Shown: one piece after another, positions 1-5,671 of the stretch
How positions within the stretch are numbered: the stretch's first letter is position 1
How the letters are laid out: each line of letters starts with the position of its first letter
Assembly: GCA_902783305.1 (NCBI GenBank)
Contig: CACZQU010000325.1
Location: 1 to 6,162 of the forward strand
DNA length: 6,162 nucleotides
Source: an uncultured Lachnospiraceae bacterium
GTDB taxonomy: Bacteria > Bacillota > Clostridia > Lachnospirales > Lachnospiraceae
Direction: 5' to 3'
Translations under genes and position numbers: made by a program
The notes under the pieces: model-generated
Database searches by the model: none
The model's input: only the letters and a program-made list of their open reading frames with translations
What the model was told of the DNA's origin: nothing

Positions 1-20
1 CCATCCAAAAAACCTGAGAG

Positions 21-26
21 AGGAGG
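21..26 (+). promoter_or_regulatory. Ribosome binding site of ytfR
   Basis: AGGAGG lies 8 nt before ATG 35, a near-ideal Shine-Dalgarno sequence. No promoter is visible in the 34 nt available, so the gene is probably transcribed from further left together with an upstream gene. Confidence 0.85.
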
Positions 27-34
27 CTTACGGC

Positions 35-1543
35 ATGCAACAGGACTGCGTACTCACCATGCGCGGTATCGGGAAGCAGTTCCCAGGTGTCCGGGCGCTG
101 CACAACGTGGATTTTACACTGAGGAAAGGGGAGATCCACGCGCTGATGGGCGAGAATGGCGCCGGTAAATCCACGCTGATCAAAGTACTTACGGGTGTAT
201 ATCCCATGGACACAGGCAAAATACAGGTGGAGGGACAGGATGTGCGTATCCACTCTCCACAGGATGCGCTAAGTTGCGGCATCTCTACTGTCTATCAAGA
301 GATCACGCTCTGCCCCAACCTGACTGTGGCGGAAAACATGTATATCGGGCGTGAGGACAGTGCCTGGATAAAAAGCCGGGATTATGAGAAGCGCGCGGAG
401 GTTATCCTGAACAACCTCGGGATTCCTGCCCGCAGCCGCCAGCAGCTGGCAAGCTGTTCACTGGCAGTTCAACAGATGGTAGCCATCGCCCGTGCGGTGG
501 ACATGAAATGTAAGGTGCTGATCCTGGATGAGCCGACCTCCTCCCTGGACGATAAGGAAGTGAATATGCTTTTTAACCTGATGCGTGATCTGCGCTCGCA
601 GGGTGTTGGCATCATCTTTGTAACGCATTTCCTGGAGCAGGTCTATGAGGTCTGCGACCGTATTACGGTACTGCGCAACGGCGAACTGGTGGGTGAATAT
701 CTCATAGAAGACCTGCCGCAGGTTCAGCTGGTGGCACGGATGATGGGCAAGGATCTGGATGAGCTCAACAGCCTGAGTGAGTTTGAATCCCAAAAGGCTG
801 TCGAAGGGGAGATCCTCTATGAGGCGGAAGATCTGTCCAGCAACATGTCCAGACCTTTCAGTTTTCATATCCGGCAGGGCGAGGTCAATGGCTTTACCGG
901 TCTGCTTGGCTCCGGACGCAGTGAGAGTGTACGAGCGATCTTTGGCGCAGACAAAGTTACGGGAGGCCGGGTGAAGGTAAATGGTAAGCCGGTAAAGATA
1001 ACAAAACCCTATGACGCGATGAAAAACGGCATCGGTTACCTTGCTGAGGACCGCAAGCGGGACGGCATCATCGCCGAGCTGAGCGTGCGTGAAAACATTA
1101 TGCTGGCTCTGCAGGTGATGAACGGTTTCTTCAAGCCCATCAACAGAAGCGAATCGGAAGCCTTTGCCGAGGAATATATCAAGGCGCTGAACATCAAAAC
1201 CGCCGGCAAGGAGACCCCTGTGGGCTCCCTCAGCGGCGGAAATCAGCAAAAGGTAATCCTTGCGAGATGGCTGCTGACTCATCCGAATTACCTGATCCTG
1301 GATGAGCCGACACGTGGTATCGACATCGGTACCAAGCTTGAGATCCAGAAGCTGGTGCTCAAGCTGGCGGAGGACGGCGTCAGCGTGACGTTTATCTCTT
1401 CAGAGGTGGAGGAAATGCTGCGTACCTGCAGCCGCCTCATTGTCATGCGAGACGGCCGGCAGGTGGGAGAACTGACCGGTCAGGATCTCAACCAGGCACA
1501 GGTGATGAAAACCATTGCGGGAGGAGGCACGGAAAATGGCTGA
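35..1543 (+). CDS. ytfR: YtfR-like sugar ABC importer ATPase, two nucleotide-binding domains
   Basis: This is the cytoplasmic ATPase of a carbohydrate ABC importer and would power the two permeases encoded next. The 502-residue protein has the tandem layout of the RbsA/MglA/YtfR family. Domain 1 shows Walker A GENGAGKST (39-47), Q-loop YQE (87-89), a degenerate signature CSLAVQQ (141-147), Walker B VLILDEPTSSLD (161-172) and H-loop His198. Domain 2 has a degenerate Walker A, GLLGSGRSES (289-298), without the lysine. It also has the family block AEDRKRDGI (337-345), a proper signature LSGGNQQK (399-406) and Walker B YLILDEPTRGID (419-430), with SSEVEE where the H-loop His would be. Wording such as FVTHFLEQVYEVCDRITVLR closely matches my memory of E. 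coli YtfR, the galactofuranose importer ATPase. AGGAGG at 21-26 lies 8 nt before the ATG. The stop overlaps the start of the next gene. Family assignment is firm; the YtfR subtype rests on recall and gene order, and the substrate is not proven. Confidence 0.93.
   Translation: MQQDCVLTMRGIGKQFPGVRALHNVDFTLRKGEIHALMGENGAGKSTLIKVLTGVYPMDTGKIQVEGQDVRIHSPQDALSCGISTVYQEITLCPNLTVAENMYIGREDSAWIKSRDYEKRAEVILNNLGIPARSRQQLASCSLAVQQMVAIARAVDMKCKVLILDEPTSSLDDKEVNMLFNLMRDLRSQGVGIIFVTHFLEQVYEVCDRITVLRNGELVGEYLIEDLPQVQLVARMMGKDLDELNSLSEFESQKAVEGEILYEAEDLSSNMSRPFSFHIRQGEVNGFTGLLGSGRSESVRAIFGADKVTGGRVKVNGKPVKITKPYDAMKNGIGYLAEDRKRDGIIAELSVRENIMLALQVMNGFFKPINRSESEAFAEEYIKALNIKTAGKETPVGSLSGGNQQKVILARWLLTHPNYLILDEPTRGIDIGTKLEIQKLVLKLAEDGVSVTFISSEVEEMLRTCSRLIVMRDGRQVGELTGQDLNQAQVMKTIAGGGTENG
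1522..1527 (+). promoter_or_regulatory. Ribosome binding site that fixes the ytfT start
   Basis: AGGAGG inside the end of ytfR lies 8 nt before ATG 1536, the same spacing as at ytfR. It supports ATG 1536 over the in-frame TTG at 1515, which lies 7 nt upstream of this site and has no comparable site of its own. Confidence 0.85.
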
Positions 1544-2612
1544 AAAAAAACATGGACAGCATTTGGTTTTAGGTCAGCTGGCTATCCCGATCATTGCGGT
1601 ATGTCTGTTGATCATTTTTAATCTTATCCGTGACCCCGGCTTTTTCAGCATCGAGACAAAGCTGAACAATGACGGCAACATCGTACTGGCGGGCAACCTG
1701 ATCAGTATTATTAACGGCGCGAGTGAGCTGGCCATACTCGCTATGGGCATGACACTGGTCACGGCCGCCTGCGGCGGGCAGGACATTTCTGTCGGTGCGG
1801 CAGCGGCCATCGCAGGCAGTGTATTTGTTAAAGTACTCAAAGGCCCCCAGATGATTACGGGCGGCACAGCTATACTGGCCTTTCTCGCCGCATGCCTGGT
1901 GGCCGTCATCTTTGGCGCATTCAACGGTACGCTGGTCGCAATCTTCCGCATCCAGCCCATGATCGCTACACTGATCCTGTATACCTGTGGACGTTCCATC
2001 GCCTATTGGATTAACGGCGGCGCGACACCTACGGTTTCCAGCCCGATCATCAACGCGGCAGGCAGCGTTATCCCCGGTATTCCCATTCCCACGCCGGTGA
2101 TTATCGTGGTTGTCACGGCTGTACTGTTTTCTCTTCTTTTCCGGTTTACCACCCTGAGATTATACACCCAGACGGTCGGCATCAACCAGAGCGCGGCGCG
2201 CCTCAACGGGATCAACACCACGCTGATCAAGCTGTTGTCCTTTGTAACCCTGGGGGTATGTGTTTCCATTTCGGGCTGTATCGGTGTCAGCCGTCTCGGG
2301 CTCATCAACCATGAAACTCTGCTGCTCGACATCGAGATGGATACGATCCTTGCGGTGGCCATCGGCGGCAACAGCCTTGGGGGCGGCAGGTTCAGGCTGA
2401 GCGGCAGTATTCTGGGGGCCTATGTGATACAGATGCTGACCATTACCCTTTATGCCATGAAGGTTCCCTCTACTGACGTCAAGGCGTACAAAGCCATCGT
2501 GATCATTCTGCTGGTGGTGATCGGCTCGCCGGTGGTCAAACGCTGGTTTGCCGGTCAGATGACGCGTATGCGCTCCGGCAGCCCGGCAGCAGCAAAAGAA
2601 AGGGAGGTATGA
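1536..2612 (+). CDS. ytfT: YtfT-like sugar ABC importer permease
   Basis: This is an inner-membrane permease of the BPD_transp_2 (RbsC-like) family, 358 residues, close to the family's usual size. It would pair with the next permease and the ATPase to form the import channel. Many hydrophobic segments are visible, for example at 13-30, 65-78, 111-136, 186-203, 231-251 and 318-331. Family motifs are GGQDISVGA (80-88), where most relatives have GGIDLSVG, RIQPMIATLI (138-147), a cytoplasmic-loop motif VGINQSAARLNGIN (214-227) and AVAIGGNSLGGGRF (273-286). PTPVII and DTILAVAIGG resemble E. coli YtfT. The chosen start is the ATG at 1536, with AGGAGG (1522-1527) 8 nt upstream. An in-frame TTG at 1515 would place that same site inside the gene and is less likely. 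The start lies inside ytfR (8-bp overlap), so the two are probably translationally coupled. The C-terminal tail is basic and Ala/Ser-rich. Substrate is inferred from gene order only. Confidence 0.9.
   Translation: MAEKKHGQHLVLGQLAIPIIAVCLLIIFNLIRDPGFFSIETKLNNDGNIVLAGNLISIINGASELAILAMGMTLVTAACGGQDISVGAAAAIAGSVFVKVLKGPQMITGGTAILAFLAACLVAVIFGAFNGTLVAIFRIQPMIATLILYTCGRSIAYWINGGATPTVSSPIINAAGSVIPGIPIPTPVIIVVVTAVLFSLLFRFTTLRLYTQTVGINQSAARLNGINTTLIKLLSFVTLGVCVSISGCIGVSRLGLINHETLLLDIEMDTILAVAIGGNSLGGGRFRLSGSILGAYVIQMLTITLYAMKVPSTDVKAYKAIVIILLVVIGSPVVKRWFAGQMTRMRSGSPAAAKEREV
2602..2607 (+). promoter_or_regulatory. Ribosome binding site that fixes the yjfF start
   Basis: GGGAGG at the end of ytfT lies 10 nt before ATG 2618 but only 1 nt before ATG 2609. 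Normal spacing therefore points to ATG 2618 as the start of yjfF. Confidence 0.75.
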
Positions 2613-2617
2613 ATGAC

Positions 2618-3640
2618 ATGAAGCCAAAACGCGAACCGTTGACAGATACTCAGCTCCTGATGTCCATCACGATCGGCATTTTCATCGTGATGTATGGACT
2701 GGCGATGATGCTGCTGCAGGGCGGCTTTCTCAAAGCGCAGCAGATTTTTGACCTGCTGAATGACAACGCAAGCCTTATCATCGTCTCCTGCGGCCTGACT
2801 GTCGTGATGATCGGAGGCGGTATAGATATCAGCGTCGGCGGGATCACCTCCCTGGTGGTCATGAGCTGTATACTCTACCTCAACGGCGGAGGTAATATCT
2901 TTGTGTCAATGCTGCTGGCGCTGGGCATCGGCATGGCTTTTGGCGCGGTACATGGCCTGCTCATCAGCTATCTGGAAATCCAGCCTTTTATCGTGACCTT
3001 GGCCGGAATGTTCTTTGCCCGCGGAATGACAACCATCCTTTCCGTCAACCCACAGAAGGTTACTCATGAAGCCTTCAACGCCATGAGGAGCACCAAGATC
3101 GAGATTCCCTGGCTGGGATATATCGCCAAAAACGGAAATCTTATTCCCGCCCGTATGGAGCTGGGTGTAGTGGCTGCGTTTGTCTGCATTCTGATGGTGT
3201 TTATCCTCCTCAGGTACCGCCGGCTCGGAAGGAATACCTATGCGATAGGCGGTAATCAGCTAAGTGCGCTGATGCTGGGAATCAATGTGAAAAAGACCCG
3301 CTTTCTGACCTATCTGATCAGCGGATTTCTCAGCGGGGTTTCCGGTTATGTTTTTATGATGCACACAGGAGCGGCCAATGCTACCAATGCGGCAGGGATG
3401 GAAATGAATGCCATCGCTTCCTCCATCATCGGAGGCACACTGCTCACCGGTGGTGTGGGGAATGTTATCGGCACATTTTTCGGGACCATGTCGCTTACTA
3501 CGATCAAGAAAATCGTTGTTTCCAGCGGTTTGAAGGATCCATGGTGGCAGAGCATTACGTCCGGAGGGATGCTGTGCTTCTTTATTCTGCTTCAGAGCGT
3601 GGTGCTTAGCCAGAGAGGGAAACGCAGAGGAGGAAAATAA
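2618..3640 (+). CDS. yjfF: YjfF-like sugar ABC importer permease
   Basis: This is the second BPD_transp_2 inner-membrane permease, 340 residues from the preferred start. Motifs are GGGIDISVGG (67-76), EIQPFIVTLAGMFFARG (120-136), AIGGNQLSALMLGINV (209-224) and AIASSIIGGTLLTGGVG (265-281). Hydrophobic helices are visible at about 13-33, 52-66, 74-88, 95-117, 183-198 and 229-247. The segment TLAGMFFARG and the IIGGTLL.GGVG block followed by a PWW motif (308-310) match my recollection of E. coli YjfF, the partner of YtfT. Two starts are possible. ATG 2609 overlaps the ytfT stop as ATGA, but only 1 nt separates it from GGGAGG (2602-2607). ATG 2618 sits 10 nt after it and is preferred; the difference is three residues (MND). 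It is the last gene of the operon; palindromes that probably end transcription follow. Having two different permeases rather than one duplicated gene fits a YtfT/YjfF heterodimer. Confidence 0.9.
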   Translation: MKPKREPLTDTQLLMSITIGIFIVMYGLAMMLLQGGFLKAQQIFDLLNDNASLIIVSCGLTVVMIGGGIDISVGGITSLVVMSCILYLNGGGNIFVSMLLALGIGMAFGAVHGLLISYLEIQPFIVTLAGMFFARGMTTILSVNPQKVTHEAFNAMRSTKIEIPWLGYIAKNGNLIPARMELGVVAAFVCILMVFILLRYRRLGRNTYAIGGNQLSALMLGINVKKTRFLTYLISGFLSGVSGYVFMMHTGAANATNAAGMEMNAIASSIIGGTLLTGGVGNVIGTFFGTMSLTTIKKIVVSSGLKDPWWQSITSGGMLCFFILLQSVVLSQRGKRRGGK

Positions 3641-3649
3641 CTTTGTAAC

Positions 3650-3744
3650 TGTAAAGTCATGCGCTGAAATAACTGAAAAATCTGAATGGTGAGTTTGCTC
3701 ACCAGGCGGATTTTTCAGTTGTTCCAGCATATGACGCGCTTACG
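3650..3744. repeat. Long imperfect palindrome downstream of yjfF
   Basis: The two halves of this stretch pair over nearly the whole length. GTAA 3651-3654 pairs with TTAC 3740-3743, GTCAT 3656-3660 with ATGAC 3731-3735, and GCTG 3663-3666 with CAGC 3725-3728 region. A perfect 12-bp arm (3671-3682 with 3709-3720) follows, and TGGTGAG 3687-3693 pairs with CTCACCA 3698-3704 around a TTTG loop. Interruptions are small bulges and a 2x2 internal loop. This is much longer than a simple terminator. It could be a dispersed intergenic palindrome or MITE-like repeat, an RNA-stabilising 3' structure, or an elaborate bidirectional terminator. Only one copy is in the window, so its repeat status is inferred. 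Confidence 0.6.
3671..3720. terminator. Probable bidirectional intrinsic terminator of the ytfR-ytfT-yjfF operon
   Basis: This is the core of the long palindrome, 31 nt past the yjfF stop. The 5' arm carries five A residues (3676-3680) and the 3' arm five T residues (3711-3715), around a stem with TGGTGAG/CTCACCA and a TTTG loop. An A-tract, stem and T-tract layout can end transcription from either side. The stem between the tracts has an internal loop, so strength is uncertain. Confidence 0.6.
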
Positions 3745-3747
3745 TCA

Positions 3748-3783
3748 AGCCTCAGATTTGCTGCCTGCAGCAAATCTGAGGCT
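3748..3783. repeat. Perfect 17-bp inverted repeat
   Basis: The arm at 3748-3764 (AGCCTCAGATTTGCTGC) is exactly complementary to 3767-3783, with only CT between them. The innermost pairs must open to form a real loop. It begins 4 nt after the long palindrome ends. A run of seven T residues (3801-3807) comes 17 nt later, too far for a classic intrinsic terminator. It may still act as a back-up terminator or a 3' RNA-stability hairpin, or be one end of a small palindromic element. Confidence 0.75.
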
Positions 3784-3840
3784 GCATGGCTTTATAGTTG
3801 TTTTTTTATCCTGTACAGGTTGAATATGTGATCCATGGTA

Positions 3841-3877
3841 AACAACCCTGCCGGGAAAGACTTTCCGGCAGGGTGTT
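3841..3877. terminator. GC-rich hairpin, possible bidirectional terminator
   Basis: ACCCTGCCGG (3845-3854) pairs perfectly with CCGGCAGGGT (3865-3874) around the loop GAAAGACTTT. With one bulged A, AAC 3841-3843 can pair with GTT 3875-3877. A modest U-rich stretch, GTTCTT (3875-3880), follows on the + strand, and TTGTTT on the - strand. The stem is strong but the T-tracts are interrupted. It would insulate the amidohydrolase operon from read-through, since it lies before its candidate promoter. Confidence 0.6.
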
Positions 3878-3915
3878 CTTATGAGGCTGAGGGATGCTGA
3901 ACAGGATGTCCATAC

Positions 3916-3956
3916 TTGATGTGAAAGAATTCCTGTGATATATTTACTGGTATAAA
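3916..3956 (+). promoter_or_regulatory. Candidate sigma-A promoter(s) of the amidohydrolase operon
   Basis: TTGATG (3916-3921) is a fair -35 element. After a 17-nt spacer comes TATATT (3939-3944), preceded by TG-A, an extended -10. A second extended -10, TGG-TATAAA (3948-3956), overlaps downstream but has no good -35 at normal distance. Transcription would start near 3950-3965, giving a leader of roughly 70-85 nt before ATG 4034. The leader carries eight T residues at 3970-3977. No operator could be assigned. Confidence 0.5.
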
Positions 3957-4033
3957 GAAAACAGGACTGTTTTTTTTGCCTGTGTGAACAAGAATGTGTA
4001 TGGTATTTTTCATGGAAGGCTGGGAACAGTTTG

Positions 4034-5647
4034 ATGGAGTACATTTTTGATAACGGAAGGATATATACGCAGGCAGGAAGGATTGCTTCTGCCATCGCTG
4101 TATCCGGATGCCGGATCGCCGCGGTCGGTTCGAATGACGAAATCTGCCGGATGCAGTCTGAAAAGACAAAGCGGATTGATCTGAAGGGGCGTTGTGTGGT
4201 TCCCGGATTTACGGACAGCCACTGCCATGTTCTGTACGGGGGACTGGCAGCCGAACAGCTTTCCCTGCGCGAAACAACTTCGATCTGCGGGATGATCCGG
4301 GAAATACAGGCTTATATCAAAGAAAAAAAGCTTTCGCCCGGAACCTGGATTCTCGCTTCCGGTTATGACCATAATATTTTTCCGGAGGGAAGGCATCCGG
4401 ACGTTAAGGATCTTGACGCCGTTTCAGAAGAACATCCCATTCTGATTGAACGGGTATGTGGTCATATCGGTGCAGCCAATTCCCTGGCGCTTGCATTGAC
4501 CGGGTTTGACCGGGAACAGGTGTTTCCGGGAGGCGGAAGGATTGAGAGAGGGCCGGATACAAAGCCCAACGGAATTCTGGTGGAAACGGTTCTGGACCGG
4601 ATCAAAGACCACCTGCCCAAACCGACTGTTGAAGAGTCTGCCCGGGCAATCCGGCGGATATTCGCAGAGGCGTCCTCATACGGAGTTACTTCCATGCATA
4701 CGGATGATGTGGCGGGTTCTACGCTGGAAACCGTCATGAGCGCTTATCAAAGAGTGAAGGAGGAAGGGAAAGCTACGGTACGTATCTGGGAAGAAGTACA
4801 GGCTCCCCGGATTCCGGATATCCGGGAATTTCTGAAAAAAGGATTCCGCACAGGGGATGGAGACCGGTTTTTCAGAATAGGGAATATCAAGCTGATTACG
4901 GACGGATCGCTTGGGGCGCGTACCGCCTTGATGTCACAGCCATACAACGATGACCCGGTAAACACCGGCGTACAGGTTTATACCCAGGAAGAATTAAATG
5001 AAGTTGTCCGGTTTGCCCATCTATCCGGTATGCAGGTAGCCTGCCATGCGATAGGAGACGGGGCGGCTGCACAGTGTGCTGCTGCCATGTCCGCTGCTTA
5101 CAGGTCGGATGGAAGGGATCTTCGGAACCGGATTGTCCACTGTCAGTTTGTCAATGATTCGGTTCTTTCGGTTATGCGGGAGGGACACGTATGCGCAGAC
5201 GTCCAGCCTGCCTTCCTGGCCAGCGACCTTCCGATGATACACAGCCGTACCGGAAGCAGGGACAGCGGTGGTTACGCCTGGAAATCCCTGATGGATAACG
5301 GGATCCTGCTGGGAGGCGGATCAGACAGTCCGGTGGAGACCTTCAATCCCATCTGGGGGATTCATTGTGCCGTCAACCGGACGGATGCCGGCGGATTACC
5401 GGACGGAGGCTGGCATGCAGACGAAAAGCTTACGGTAGAGGAAGCGGTGCGGATGTATACCGTAAACGGAGCCTTCCTTTCTCTGGAGGAAGAAGAGAAG
5501 GGTACGCTGGAAACCGGAAAGCTGGCTGATTTTGTAGTTCTGGACAGAGATATCTATGAGATTGATCCGACAGATATCAAAAATACCCGGGTAGTGATGA
5601 CCATTATGGACGGGAAAATCGTTTTCCATAATCCGGTTCCTGCCTGA
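4034..5647 (+). CDS. Amidohydro_3 family metal-dependent amidohydrolase (YtcJ/NfdA-like)
   Basis: This is a predicted cytoplasmic metal-dependent hydrolase of amide or C-N bonds, 537 residues, the usual size for YtcJ and N-substituted formamide deformylase (NfdA) relatives. No signal peptide is visible. The fold order is clear: a small N-terminal beta part, then the HxH metal motif in GFTDSHCHV (His63, His65). Next come RVCGHIGAANS (140-150) and KLITDGSLGARTA (286-298), whose Lys286 is the candidate bridging residue. His338 in ACHAIGDGA, His369 in RIVHCQFV and Asp431 in GGGSDSPVE follow. The C-terminal beta part ends with KLADFVVLDRDIYEI and a DGKIVF strand. All expected metal-site residues seem present, so the enzyme is probably active. 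ATG 4034 is chosen with weak Shine-Dalgarno matches upstream (GGAAGG 4014-4019, GGGA 4022-4025); TTG 4031 directly before it is an alternative. Its own promoter is probable, and a peptide-type ABC permease gene follows after 24 nt. The true substrate cannot be read from the sequence. Confidence 0.92.
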   Translation: MEYIFDNGRIYTQAGRIASAIAVSGCRIAAVGSNDEICRMQSEKTKRIDLKGRCVVPGFTDSHCHVLYGGLAAEQLSLRETTSICGMIREIQAYIKEKKLSPGTWILASGYDHNIFPEGRHPDVKDLDAVSEEHPILIERVCGHIGAANSLALALTGFDREQVFPGGGRIERGPDTKPNGILVETVLDRIKDHLPKPTVEESARAIRRIFAEASSYGVTSMHTDDVAGSTLETVMSAYQRVKEEGKATVRIWEEVQAPRIPDIREFLKKGFRTGDGDRFFRIGNIKLITDGSLGARTALMSQPYNDDPVNTGVQVYTQEELNEVVRFAHLSGMQVACHAIGDGAAAQCAAAMSAAYRSDGRDLRNRIVHCQFVNDSVLSVMREGHVCADVQPAFLASDLPMIHSRTGSRDSGGYAWKSLMDNGILLGGGSDSPVETFNPIWGIHCAVNRTDAGGLPDGGWHADEKLTVEEAVRMYTVNGAFLSLEEEEKGTLETGKLADFVVLDRDIYEIDPTDIKNTRVVMTIMDGKIVFHNPVPA

Positions 5648-5656
5648 ATAATTTAC

Positions 5657-5663
5657 AGAGAGG
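5657..5663 (+). promoter_or_regulatory. Ribosome binding site for the GTG-started permease
   Basis: AGAGAGG lies in the 24-nt gap after the amidohydrolase stop, 8 nt before GTG 5672. It is what supports the non-ATG start. The next in-frame ATG would cut off the conserved first residues of the family. Confidence 0.75.
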
Positions 5664-5671
5664 AAAAACCG

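Larger units (their letters stand above)
3641..4033. other. Gene-free spacer between the two operons
   Basis: This gap of about 390 bp contains three hairpins in its left and middle part and the promoter region in its right part. Other small features are a 5-bp inverted repeat TGACG/CGTCA (3732-3736, 3743-3747) that competes with the long palindrome, and a 10-bp palindrome CCTGTACAGG (3810-3819) of unknown role. I see no tRNA, no riboswitch fold I can recognise, and no credible small gene: reading frames here lack ribosome binding sites and run through the palindromes. Confidence 0.7.

Noticed and set aside
1..34. Possible tail of an upstream gene (TGA at 15-17 in frame 3)
   Set aside because: Only four codons would be visible before the stop, which cannot be told from chance. 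An upstream binding-protein gene is expected from gene order but not shown by these bases.
458..1282. Long open frame of 274 codons on the - strand inside ytfR
   Set aside because: It lies wholly opposite a gene with clear ABC ATPase motifs, shows no family motif of its own, and is a product of codon bias in the sense gene.
1515..1535. TTG at 1515 as the start of ytfT
   Set aside because: The ribosome binding site at 1522-1527 would then lie inside the gene; ATG 1536 has it at ideal spacing.
2003..2627. Overlapping - strand frames opposite ytfT
   Set aside because: They are antisense to a well-supported membrane protein gene, with no start signals or domains.
3686..3823. Small + strand frame of 45 residues starting inside the long palindrome
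   Set aside because: No Shine-Dalgarno sequence precedes its ATG, and most of its length is made of the palindrome arms.
3745..4095. Open frame of 116 codons on the - strand through the spacer
   Set aside because: It runs through two hairpins and into the start of the amidohydrolase gene, has no convincing ribosome binding site and resembles no protein I know.
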